Assembly: GCA_020348765.1 (NCBI GenBank)
Contig: CP070753.1
Span: 1,680,253 to 1,689,524 of the forward strand
DNA length: 9,272 nucleotides
Direction of reading: 5' to 3'
Source of the DNA: Burkholderiales bacterium
GTDB taxonomy: Bacteria > Pseudomonadota > Gammaproteobacteria > Burkholderiales > Burkholderiaceae_E
Made by a program: the position numbers and the translations under genes. A model generated the notes under the pieces. That model worked only from the letters and a program-made list of their open reading frames with translations, ran no database searches and was not told where the DNA came from. Positions 1-5,667 of this stretch are shown here, piece after piece. The stretch's first letter is position 1. The number at the start of each line of letters is the position of its first letter.

Positions 1-348
1 GGCCGAGGGCTTCTCGCAGTAGACGTGCTTGCCGGCGCTGATCGCGCGTTGCAGCAGCTGCGGGCGCATCTGCGTGGTGGCCGCGTCGAAGAACACGGCG
101 TCCTCGGACGAAGCCAGCGCCGTCTCGAGGTCGGTGCTCCAGCGCATCCCCCCGTAGCGGGCGGCGAGCGCCTCGAGCGCACCCGCATTGCGCCCGACCA
201 GGATCGGCTCGGGCATCACGCGCCCGCCGTCGGACAGGGCCACGCCGCCCTGCTCGCGGATCGCGACGATCGAGCGGATCAGGTGCTGGTTCATGCCCAT
301 GCGGCCGGTCACGCCGTGCATGATGATGCCGAGTCGTTGCGTTGCCAT
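1..348 (-). CDS. Gfo/Idh/MocA family NAD(P)-dependent oxidoreductase, N-terminal part (cut by window edge)
   Basis: The visible 116 residues are the N-terminal Rossmann domain of a Gfo/Idh/MocA oxidoreductase; the C-terminal substrate domain lies outside the window. Seen directly: a first beta strand leading into a glycine-rich dinucleotide loop, GVTGRMG, at residues 12-18, and the family's EKP motif at residues 112-114, whose Lys is normally catalytic. Enzymes of this family oxidise or reduce hydroxyl/keto groups of sugars, inositols and related polyols in the cytoplasm, so an alcohol-ketone step on a sugar-like or polyol-like compound is a reasonable inference. The loop also resembles that of dihydrodipicolinate reductase, but EKP favours Gfo/Idh. 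The ATG at 348 has an AGGA-containing ribosome site just upstream. The gene lies 32 bases downstream of the dioxygenase gene and is probably cotranscribed with it. The family call is firm; the substrate is unknown. Confidence 0.85.
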   Translation of the reverse strand, partial: MATQRLGIIMHGVTGRMGMNQHLIRSIVAIREQGGVALSDGGRVMPEPILVGRNAGALEALAARYGGMRWSTDLETALASSEDAVFFDAATTQMRPQLLQRAISAGKHVYCEKPSA

Positions 349-380
349 CGAGCGTCCTCGTGGTTGGGTTGCGGGCGCGC

Positions 381-1121
381 TCAGGCGATCGCCAGCCGCA
401 GCGCGTGATCGTATTCTAGTGCCGGGCGCTCGAAGAAGGTGCGCTCGTTCACGTAGTGCAAGGCGCAGGCGCGGCGCCAATGCGGCGACAGGTTCGGCCC
501 CGACTGGTGGATCGTGTTTCCGTGGTGAAAGCTCACGCCGCCGCGTCGCACCGGCGCCGGGGTCATCGGCTGGCGCGCGAGCAGCGCGGCCGGCAGCTGC
601 AGGTTGTACGGCTGGTCGGGCGGCGCCAGGTGCGGATAGACCGGGCCCAGGTTCGAGCCCTCGCCGAAGTACAGGCACCCGTTCTCGAGGGTCGCGTCGT
701 CCAGTGCGATCCAGGCGGTGACCACGCCGTCGACGTCGTTCGGCCCGAAGTAGAAATTGTCCTGGTGCGCGGGCTTCGGCCCGCCGCCTTCCGGCGGCTT
801 GAAGAAGATCTGGCTGAAGTACACCGACAGCCCCGGCCCGATCAGTTGCTCGACGATGCGCACCAGCGCCGGCTCGCGCGCGAGTTCCCGGATCGTGGCG
901 CGATGGTGGTGGGGATTGTCGAGCTTGCGCAGCACCTGGCGCGCCGACACGCCGCCGTCGACATACCAGCGGCGCTGCGACGGGTCGAGCCGGGCCAGGA
1001 ATGCCTCGCCCCAGGCGTGGATGTCCGTGATCGCAGCCTGCATCCGGGCGGCATCGAACACGCCGTTGACGGTCAGGTGGCCCAACTGGCGGTACAGGCT
1101 CGTCTGGCCGTCGCTGAGCAT
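381..1121 (-). CDS. Phytanoyl-CoA dioxygenase (PhyH) family Fe(II)/2-oxoglutarate oxygenase
   Basis: A 246-residue protein of the PhyH branch of non-haem iron, 2-oxoglutarate-dependent oxygenases. Members use O2 and 2-oxoglutarate to hydroxylate, or oxidatively demethylate, a small substrate, releasing succinate and CO2. The iron-binding facial triad is visible: His119 and Asp121 in the HQD motif, and His205 in the segment HHGNTIHQSGPN. Arg216 is the likely 2-oxoglutarate carboxylate ligand. The core sheet around residues 100-160 (VYFSQIFFKPP, then ENGCLYFGEGSN) is typical, and the length is slightly short of the usual 260-300. There is no signal peptide, so the protein is cytoplasmic. The start at 1121 has a strong GAGGAGG site nine bases upstream. 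The promoter and a perfect 18-bp operator lie at 1164-1192, so repression by a TetR-type protein is likely. It is the first gene of a leftward unit with the Gfo/Idh gene. The substrate is not deducible; family members act on far more than phytanoyl-CoA. Confidence 0.9.
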   Translation of the reverse strand: MLSDGQTSLYRQLGHLTVNGVFDAARMQAAITDIHAWGEAFLARLDPSQRRWYVDGGVSARQVLRKLDNPHHHRATIRELAREPALVRIVEQLIGPGLSVYFSQIFFKPPEGGGPKPAHQDNFYFGPNDVDGVVTAWIALDDATLENGCLYFGEGSNLGPVYPHLAPPDQPYNLQLPAALLARQPMTPAPVRRGGVSFHHGNTIHQSGPNLSPHWRRACALHYVNERTFFERPALEYDHALRLAIA

Positions 1122-1163
1122 CTGCCGGCCTCCTCTCGAGTGCGCCGATCCCTGGAGCCGACC

Positions 1164-1192
1164 ATGTTAACCGAATGGTTAACTCGCCGCAA
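1164..1192 (-). promoter_or_regulatory. Promoter of the dioxygenase operon
   Basis: Read on the minus strand, TTGCGG (1187-1192) is followed after exactly 17 bases by TAACAT (1164-1169). These match 4 of 6 bases each to the sigma-70 -35 and -10 boxes. Transcription would start near 1157, giving a leader of about 36 bases with the Shine-Dalgarno site near its end. The operator at 1166-1183 fills the spacer and most of the -10 box, so a bound repressor would exclude RNA polymerase. Confidence 0.55.
1166..1183. promoter_or_regulatory. Operator 1, perfect inverted repeat, probable TetR-family binding site
   Basis: GTTAACCGAATGGTTAAC is a perfect inverted repeat with two 7-base arms around a 4-base centre. 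It is strikingly AT-rich for this genome and lies inside the promoter of the leftward dioxygenase operon. Its core TTAACC-N4-GGTTAA recurs, slightly degenerate, at 1275-1292 and 5624-5641. The size and symmetry suit a TetR-family dimer such as the protein encoded at 8319-9005. The site is seen directly; the identity of the binding protein is inferred. Confidence 0.75.
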
Positions 1193-1240
1193 GCGGAGCA
1201 ATCCGGCGCAGGCATGCCGCTCGACCGCGCACCCCGCGGC

Positions 1241-1269
1241 TTGCTGGCGGCCGGTGCACCGTCTAACAT
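1241..1269 (+). promoter_or_regulatory. Promoter of the MetE-like operon
   Basis: TTGCTG (1241-1246) and TAACAT (1264-1269) are separated by 17 bases, the ideal sigma-70 spacing. The -10 hexamer is identical to that of the divergent dioxygenase promoter. The start of transcription would fall near 1276, at the left edge of operator 2, leaving a leader of about 31 bases. A repressor bound there would block initiation or early elongation. Confidence 0.5.
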
Positions 1270-1274
1270 CCGGC

Positions 1275-1292
1275 ACTAACCAGACAGTTAAA
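1275..1292. promoter_or_regulatory. Operator 2, imperfect copy of the TTAACC-N4-GGTTAA site
   Basis: ACTAACCAGACAGTTAAA aligns base for base with operator 1, and the central half-sites TAACC and AGTTA keep the dyad with one mismatch. It lies between the predicted -10 box and the ribosome site of the MetE-like gene, overlapping the expected transcription start. The lower symmetry suggests weaker binding than operator 1. The spacing between sites 1 and 2 is 109 bases centre to centre, which could allow looping, though that is only a possibility. Confidence 0.6.
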
Positions 1293-1306
1293 TCGGGAGC
1301 GGGTCG

Positions 1307-2311
1307 ATGCCGAGAATCCTCACCACCGTGGTCGGTTCGTATCCGATACCGGACTGGCTCGTGGCCCTGCCCTCGGAACAGGCGCTGAGCGACGCGATGC
1401 GGGCCGTGATCGGAATCCAGGAAACGGCTGGCATCGACCTGGTGTGCGACGGCGAACTGGCGCGCTTCGATGTCAACCATCCCGAGACCAACGGCATGAT
1501 CGAGTACTTCGTCAGGCCGATGGACGGCGTCTCGCAGCGCTTCTCGTTCGACGATCTGATGGCGTATCGGGCCGCGACCGGCATGAGGTTCCGCACCCGG
1601 CCGCCGGGAACCGTGGTCGGCGCGCTCGCGAGCGGTGCGCTGGACCTGCCGCTGGCCTGCGCCCGCGGCAAGGCGCTGGCGAGCCGCCCGTTCAAGTTCA
1701 CGCTGACCGGCCCGCACATGCTGGCCAAGACCCTGATCGACCGCCACTACGGCGATTTGCCCGCGCTGGCGCATGCGCTGGCCGACGTGCTGGCGAACCA
1801 GGTGCGCCACCTCGATGCCGACGTGGTTCAGGTCGACGAGGCGAACCTGCCGGGCAGTCCCGACGAATGGGAATGGGCGGCCTCGGCCATCAACCGGGTG
1901 CTGGACGCGGTCCGGACGACGCCGGCGGTGCACCTGTGCTTCGGCAACTACGGCGGGCAGAGCATCCAGAAGGGCAGCTGGGACAAGCTGCTGCGCTACC
2001 TGAACGCGCTGCATGCCGATCACGTGGTGCTCGAGAGCGCGCACCGCCCGCCCGAGGAGATCGCCGCGCTGCGCGAGCTGCGCCCCGCGGTCGGCCTCGG
2101 TCTCGGCGTCGTGGACATCAAGGTCAACGAGATCGAGACGCCGGAGACGATCGCCCGGCGCATCGAGCGCGCCGAATCGGTACTGGGCGCCGGGCGGGTG
2201 CGCTACATTCACCCGGACTGCGGCTTCTGGATGCTCAAGCGCCCGATCGCCGACGCGAAGATCCGGGCGCTCGCGCCGGGGCGCGATCTGTTCGAGGGCC
2301 GTGCGGCCTGA
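1307..2311 (+). CDS. Stand-alone MetE catalytic-domain protein (cobalamin-independent methionine synthase II family methyltransferase)
   Basis: A 334-residue protein matching only the C-terminal, zinc-bearing catalytic half of MetE, whose full form is about 750 residues. The four zinc ligands can be placed: His209 and Cys211 in HLCFGN, Glu233 in VLESAHRP, and Cys305 in HPDCGFW. The His-x-Cys spacing and the 22-residue gap to Glu equal those I recall for E. coli MetE (His641, Cys643, Glu665). The entry motif VGSYP (residues 9-13), the block FTLTGPHML (131-139) and VDEANLPG (176-183) also fit. Zinc in this family activates a thiol, classically homocysteine, for methyl transfer. With no N-terminal folate domain, the methyl donor is probably not methyl-tetrahydrofolate-triglutamate. 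In this operon the donor may be a methylated substrate being catabolised. GGAG lies seven bases before the ATG. It is the first gene of a three-gene operon, behind operator 2. The fold and metal site are confident; donor and acceptor are unknown. Confidence 0.88.
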   Translation: MPRILTTVVGSYPIPDWLVALPSEQALSDAMRAVIGIQETAGIDLVCDGELARFDVNHPETNGMIEYFVRPMDGVSQRFSFDDLMAYRAATGMRFRTRPPGTVVGALASGALDLPLACARGKALASRPFKFTLTGPHMLAKTLIDRHYGDLPALAHALADVLANQVRHLDADVVQVDEANLPGSPDEWEWAASAINRVLDAVRTTPAVHLCFGNYGGQSIQKGSWDKLLRYLNALHADHVVLESAHRPPEEIAALRELRPAVGLGLGVVDIKVNEIETPETIARRIERAESVLGAGRVRYIHPDCGFWMLKRPIADAKIRALAPGRDLFEGRAA

Positions 2312-2372
2312 CGGCAGCGACGGCGGCGACGGCAGCGACGGCAGCGACGGCAGCGACGGCGGCGACGGCAGC
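2310..2372. repeat. 9-bp tandem repeat, seven copies, between the MetE-like and epimerase genes
   Basis: Seven uninterrupted 9-base units, GACGGCAGC or GACGGCGGC, begin within the stop codon of the MetE-like gene. The order is AGC, GGC, AGC, AGC, AGC, GGC, AGC. The pattern looks like slippage-generated expansion. Because the unit is a multiple of three, changes in copy number keep all frames. In the epimerase frame the array reads Asp-Gly-Ser/Gly repeats without a stop. Confidence 0.95.
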
Positions 2373-2434
2373 GACGCGACGACCGCCGCGGCGGCACGCC
2401 GGCGCCGGGTCGCAAACGTGCGGGTGCGTGAATT

Positions 2435-2440
2435 GGAGGT
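2435..2440 (+). promoter_or_regulatory. Ribosome binding site that fixes the epimerase-like start
   Basis: GGAGGT sits four bases before ATG 2445. The open frame runs much further upstream, through the tandem repeat, so this site is the main reason to choose 2445. Earlier in-frame starts such as GTG 2301 have no comparable site. Confidence 0.75.
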
Positions 2441-2444
2441 GGAC

Positions 2445-3485
2445 ATGGCCGACTTGCCGCGACGATTCGAGGATGTCGAGGCGCTCGAGGACTTCATGAC
2501 CGCGCCGTCCGAGGCGCTGGTGCGCGACCTCGCGGGCCTGGACGGCGACATCATGGTGCTGGGCGTGGGCGGCAAGATGGGGCCGACGCTGGCGCGCATG
2601 GCCCGGCGTGCCGCGCCGGACAAGCGCGTGATCGGCGTGGCCCGCTTCTCGGATCGCTCGGTGCGCGACCGGCTGCAGGCCCAGGGCATCGAATGCATCG
2701 CCTGCGACCTGCTCGAGCGCGAGGCGCTGGCGCGGCTGCCGAATGTCGGCGACGGGGTGCGAAACATCGTCTTCATGGCCGGGCACAAGTTCGGCGCCAG
2801 CGACAACCCGTCGCTGACCTGGGCCATGAACGTGGCGGTGCCGTTCATGGTTGCAGAGCAGTTCGGCGACGCGCGCATCGTCGCGTTCTCGACCGCCTGC
2901 GTCTATCCGTACGTGCCGACCGACGGCCCGGGCGCGGCCGAGGCTGTCCCGACCACGCCGCCGCCGGGAGACTACGCGGCCTCGTGCGTCGGACGCGAGC
3001 AGATGTTCCTGTACGGGTCGCGGCGCTACGGTACGGCCGGGCGGCTGGTGCGCCTGTCGTACGCGATCGACATGCGCTACGGCGTGCTGTACGACGTCGC
3101 GGCGAACGTGTTCCACGGCCGGCCGGTCGATGTCACGATGGGCCACGCGGACGTGATCTGGCAGGGTGATGCCAACGAACAGGCGCTGCGGCTGCTCGCG
3201 CACTGCACCAGCCCCAGCAGCCCGCTCAATGTCACCGGCCCCGCGCACACCAGCGTGCGCTGGCTGGCCGCCGAGTTCGGCAAGCGCTTCGGCCGCGCGC
3301 CGATCCTGCAGGGCGAGGAAGCGCCGACCGCGTGGCTGATCGACACGTCGCAAGCACAGGCGCTGTTCGGGCTGCCGCGGGTGCCGGTCGAGCGCATGAT
3401 CGACTGGGTGGCCGACTGGGTCGGACGCGAGATGCCGAACCTGAACAAGCCGACGCATTTTCCGACCCGCGACGGCAAGTACTGA
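2445..3485 (+). CDS. NAD(P)-dependent epimerase/dehydratase-like protein (extended SDR)
   Basis: A 346-residue protein with an extended short-chain dehydrogenase fold. After a helical lead of about 33 residues, a hydrophobic strand runs into the dinucleotide loop GVGGKMG at 40-46. VIGVARFSD (62-70) is the second strand and FMAGHKFG (110-117) the coenzyme-proximal loop. The segment FSTACVYPY (148-156) holds the expected Ser/Thr position. Tyr177 (GDYAAS) is where the catalytic YxxxK Tyr should be, but the Lys position is Cys181, so the classical Tyr-Lys pair is incomplete. A C-terminal part (about 220-346) with LNVTGP resembles the substrate-binding half of sugar-nucleotide epimerases. It probably binds NAD(P) and acts on a keto, hydroxyl or sugar-like intermediate; an epimerase label is tentative given the Lys loss. 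The stop codon shares one base with the next start (TGATG), so the two are translationally coupled. No signal peptide is seen. Confidence 0.82.
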   Translation: MADLPRRFEDVEALEDFMTAPSEALVRDLAGLDGDIMVLGVGGKMGPTLARMARRAAPDKRVIGVARFSDRSVRDRLQAQGIECIACDLLEREALARLPNVGDGVRNIVFMAGHKFGASDNPSLTWAMNVAVPFMVAEQFGDARIVAFSTACVYPYVPTDGPGAAEAVPTTPPPGDYAASCVGREQMFLYGSRRYGTAGRLVRLSYAIDMRYGVLYDVAANVFHGRPVDVTMGHADVIWQGDANEQALRLLAHCTSPSSPLNVTGPAHTSVRWLAAEFGKRFGRAPILQGEEAPTAWLIDTSQAQALFGLPRVPVERMIDWVADWVGREMPNLNKPTHFPTRDGKY

Positions 3486-4387
3486 TGGTGGCCGCAGACC
3501 AGGGCCGCTCGCCTGCGGACGGATCGCCGCTCGAACAGCGGCTCGGCGCCGGCAACATCGACGAGGCGCTGGTGCTGTCCGGCGCTGCACACTGGAACCA
3601 GGGCGCGGCCGACTGGCGGCTGTTCATCGAGCACGGCACCGTCTGGGGGCTGCGCATGCGCGGCGGGTCCGACGACGGGCGCCTGGTGGCATCGGCCGCG
3701 ATCCTGCCGTACGGCGAGCGCTTCGGCTGGGTCAGCATGGTGCTGGTGCTGCCCGAGTTCCGGGGCCGCGGCTATGCGACGCGGCTGGTGCATCGCGCGC
3801 TCGATGCGCTGCGTTCGGACGGCCGTGCCGCGCTGCTCGACGCGACGCCGGACGGCCGGCCGGTCTACAGCCGCGAGGGCTTCGCCGACAGCTGGGGCTT
3901 CGCGCGCTGGCGCCGCGAACCGGGTCCGGCGCCGGGTGCGGCACCCGGTGCGTCGGTGCGGCCGGTCTCGGCGTCGGACTGGGCCGCGATCCTCGCGCAG
4001 GACCTACCCGTTTTCGGCGCCGATCGAGGCTGGCTGCTGCGTGCACTGCACGCGCGCCAGCCGGCGCTGGCGCACGTGCACCGGCGCGCCGGGGGCGGCG
4101 GGATCGACGGCTACGTCTTCGGTCGCGACGGCCGCGAAGCGACCCAGCTCGGGCCGGTGATCGCGCGCGACCCGGCCGCGGCGATCCGCCTGATCCGGGC
4201 CGCGCTCGCGCAGGTTCCGGGTGCTGCGTATCTGGACCTGACCGACCGCCATCGCGTCCTGGTACCCGAGCTCGAGACGCTGGGCTTCGTGCACCAGCGC
4301 CCCTTCACGCGCATGGTGCTCGATGCAGCCACCGCCCCGGGTGCGGCCGACGACCTGGTCGCCGTGGCTGGCCCGGAGCTGGGCTGA
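3485..4387 (+). CDS. Two-domain GNAT family N-acetyltransferase
   Basis: A 300-residue protein. Residues about 25-140 form a GNAT domain: the acetyl-CoA pyrophosphate loop is RGRGYA at 93-98, preceded by the strand VSMVLVLPEF. A Pro/Ala/Gly-rich linker (about 145-157) joins it to a second domain. That domain ends in AYLDLTDRHRVLVPELETLGFVHQRPFTRM-type sequence (about residues 238-267), the pattern of the C-terminal acetyltransferase-like domain often found after bacterial GNAT domains. GNAT enzymes transfer an acetyl group from acetyl-CoA to an amine of a small molecule or protein; the acceptor here is unknown. The start is ATG 3485, overlapping the upstream stop by one base and with no Shine-Dalgarno of its own, so translation depends on coupling. 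It closes the operon, followed at once by the 10-bp repeat. It may acetylate a pathway intermediate or detoxify an amine; this is inference. Confidence 0.82.
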   Translation: MVAADQGRSPADGSPLEQRLGAGNIDEALVLSGAAHWNQGAADWRLFIEHGTVWGLRMRGGSDDGRLVASAAILPYGERFGWVSMVLVLPEFRGRGYATRLVHRALDALRSDGRAALLDATPDGRPVYSREGFADSWGFARWRREPGPAPGAAPGASVRPVSASDWAAILAQDLPVFGADRGWLLRALHARQPALAHVHRRAGGGGIDGYVFGRDGREATQLGPVIARDPAAAIRLIRAALAQVPGAAYLDLTDRHRVLVPELETLGFVHQRPFTRMVLDAATAPGAADDLVAVAGPELG

Positions 4388-4388
4388 G

Positions 4389-4455
4389 CCCGGCCACTCC
4401 CGGCCACTCCCGGCCACTCCCGGCCACGCCCGGCCACGCCCGGCCACGCCCGGCC
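4389..4455. repeat. 10-bp tandem repeat between two convergent genes
   Basis: Six complete 10-base units starting at 4389 are followed by a 7-base partial unit. The first three are CCCGGCCACT and the last three CCCGGCCACG, so the variants are sorted by position rather than mixed, as expected from stepwise duplication. The array begins two bases after the GNAT stop codon. The core GGCC is self-complementary, so adjacent units can pair weakly. Unit length is not a multiple of three, unlike the array at 2310. Confidence 0.95.
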
Positions 4456-4476
4456 GGGAACCAGTCTCGGCCGGGC
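4448..4476. terminator. GC-rich hairpin, possible bidirectional transcription terminator
   Basis: GCCCGGCC (4448-4455) pairs perfectly with GGCCGGGC (4469-4476) around a 13-base loop. It sits 11 bases past the stop of the leftward binding-protein gene and about 60 bases past the stop of the rightward GNAT gene, where both units should end. There is no T tract on either strand, so it is not a textbook intrinsic terminator. Confidence 0.4.
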
Positions 4477-4487
4477 TGCGCACGGGC

Positions 4488-5501
4488 TTATTTGGTCATC
4501 TTGATCGAACGGTCCAGGAACTCGTTCGTGTACGCGTCCTTGATGTCGTAGGGCTCGGAGACGCCGATGTAGTCGCGCACCAGCGCGTAATCGTCCTGCA
4601 TGCGCTTCGCGTCGAAGTAGCCGAGGGCCACCTCGCGCGCGAACTTGTCGCTCATCAGCACCTCGACCAGACCCCAGTTCTCGAGCTCGTTGTCGAACTT
4701 CAGGGCGCCGTTGGCTTCGACCAGCGCCTCGACGCACGGCTTCGGGTCGGCGACGCAGGCAGCGAACGCCTTCTGCGTGACCTTGACGAATCCGGCCACG
4801 GTGTCCCGGTTCGACTTCAGGTAGTCGGCATTGACGATGATCGAGTTGCCGTACGGGTTCAGGCCGGCATCGCGCCAGGCCAGGAAGCCCAGGTCGTCGC
4901 CGAGCTCGCGCTGGAAGATGTGGTGGATGTTGTAGAACGAGGTCGTGACGTCGATCGACTTCGCCTTCAGCGCCGCCAGCTTGGCATTGGCGTCGATGTT
5001 GACCCAGGTCACGGACTTCGGATCGATGCCGTTGGCCTTGGCCAGCGCCGGCCACATGGTGCGCGCACCGTCGGCCGCGGGGTTGCCGATCTTCTTGCCG
5101 ACGAAGTCCTTGACGCCGGTGATGCCCGAGCTCTTCAGCCAGTACATGCCCTGCGGCGAATTGGCATAGACGTTGTAGACCGCGACCACCTGCGCGCCCT
5201 TGCCACGGCCCACCAGCGCGCCGCCCAGGTCCGCGAGCCCGATCGGATTGGCGCCGGCGCCGACCTTCTGGGTCGCCAGCGCCGAGCCCTTGCCGGGCTC
5301 GATGTTGAGCTCGATGCCGGCGTCCTTGTACCAACCCAGCTTTTTCGCGTAGTAATAGGGCGCATGGTCGCCGCCGGGCACCCAGTTCAGGATGAAGTCG
5401 ACCTGCTGCTGCGCGTATGCGGTGCCGGCGCCGCATGCGAACGCCGAGATTGCGACCGATGCGGCCACGAGTTTGCGTGAGAACGGCTTGCGCTTGAACA
5501 T
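4488..5501 (-). CDS. ABC transporter periplasmic substrate-binding protein, NMT1/THI5-like (SsuA/ThiY/TauA type)
   Basis: A 337-residue exported binding protein. Residues 1-30 are a Sec signal peptide: basic start (FKRKPFSRK), hydrophobic core, and AYA before the likely cleavage at Ala30/Gln31. The mature part opens with FILNWVPGGDHAPYYYA (36-52) and KKLGWYKDAGIEL. It has a GKGSALATQ phosphate-loop-like ligand segment (70-78) and IGLADLGG (87-94), all typical of the NMT1 domain. Cys229 and Cys236 could form a periplasmic disulfide. Relatives bind pyrimidines, riboflavin, sulfonates or aromatics; the ligand here cannot be named. The frame could start at 5612, but ATG 5501 is chosen because it has an AAGGAGGAG ribosome site and begins a perfect signal peptide. 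It surely partners with the permease and ATPase at 6726-8263, which sit across the divergent control region and have no other binding protein nearby. Confidence 0.92.
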   Translation of the reverse strand: MFKRKPFSRKLVAASVAISAFACGAGTAYAQQQVDFILNWVPGGDHAPYYYAKKLGWYKDAGIELNIEPGKGSALATQKVGAGANPIGLADLGGALVGRGKGAQVVAVYNVYANSPQGMYWLKSSGITGVKDFVGKKIGNPAADGARTMWPALAKANGIDPKSVTWVNIDANAKLAALKAKSIDVTTSFYNIHHIFQRELGDDLGFLAWRDAGLNPYGNSIIVNADYLKSNRDTVAGFVKVTQKAFAACVADPKPCVEALVEANGALKFDNELENWGLVEVLMSDKFAREVALGYFDAKRMQDDYALVRDYIGVSEPYDIKDAYTNEFLDRSIKMTK

Positions 5502-5506
5502 TCCTG

Positions 5507-5515
5507 CTCCTCCTT
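5507..5515 (-). promoter_or_regulatory. Ribosome binding site of the binding-protein gene
   Basis: AAGGAGGAG on the minus strand, five bases upstream of ATG 5501, is a near-perfect Shine-Dalgarno sequence. It decides against the longer open frame that begins at 5612. A small hairpin (GGGCG 5518-5522 with CGCCC 5527-5531) lies directly upstream of it. Confidence 0.8.
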
Positions 5516-5612
5516 GGGGGCGTCGTCGCCCAGTGCCTGTGCGGCAGAATGTGCCGAAGATCGGCCCTGCACGCAATGGGTGCGGGAGCCGCGTTGACCC
5601 CGATCGATGCAC

Positions 5613-5642
5613 ATGCTAGCCTTTTTAACCAGCCGGTTACAA
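5613..5642 (-). promoter_or_regulatory. Promoter of the binding-protein gene
   Basis: On the minus strand, TTGTAA (5637-5642) and TAGCAT (5613-5618) are 18 bases apart, with 4 of 6 matches each to sigma-70 boxes. Transcription would start near 5606, leaving a leader of roughly 105 bases. Operator 3 fills the spacer and most of the -35 box, so repression is expected. Confidence 0.4.
5624..5641. promoter_or_regulatory. Operator 3, third copy of the TTAACC-N4-GGTTAA site
   Basis: TTTAACCAGCCGGTTACA carries the half-sites TTAACC and GGTTA around a 4-base centre. It matches operator 1 at 11 of the 12 conserved core positions. It lies between the divergent binding-protein gene and the DapA-like operon, overlapping the predicted promoter elements of both. 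One bound repressor could therefore shut both units, coupling expression of the binding protein to its permease and ATPase. Confidence 0.68.
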
Positions 5643-5643
5643 T
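5638..5643 (+). promoter_or_regulatory. Probable -10 box of the DapA-like/ABC operon
   Basis: TACAAT matches five of six bases of the -10 consensus and overlaps the right arm of operator 3. No good -35 box is found 16-18 bases upstream, so the promoter may need an activator or be weak. The start of transcription would be near 5650, only about 18 bases before the ATG. Confidence 0.35.
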
Positions 5644-5667
5644 AGCGGCGCGTCCCGGCCCTGACCG

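Noticed and set aside
2310..2372. CRISPR array or mobile-element end repeats
   Set aside because: The units are contiguous 9-mers without spacers, with no cas gene, transposase or flanking target duplication.
1073..2878. A 601-codon open frame on the minus strand opposite the MetE-like and epimerase genes
   Set aside because: Low-complexity composition with a Ser/Pro repeat that is just the tandem array read backwards. The plus-strand genes carry clear catalytic motifs and ribosome sites.
4389..4455. An origin-type iteron array
   Set aside because: Six adjacent GC-rich 10-mers with no AT-rich melting region, DnaA boxes or rep gene nearby.
5502..5612. A TPP or other riboswitch before the NMT1/THI5-like gene
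   Set aside because: The name suggests a thiamine link, but the leader lacks the CTGAGA-type THI-box core and any complex conserved fold. Only two small hairpins are present.
5502..5612. A longer N terminus for the binding protein starting at 5612
   Set aside because: It would place 37 Arg/Gly/Pro-rich residues before a complete signal peptide, and ATG 5501 has the strong ribosome site.
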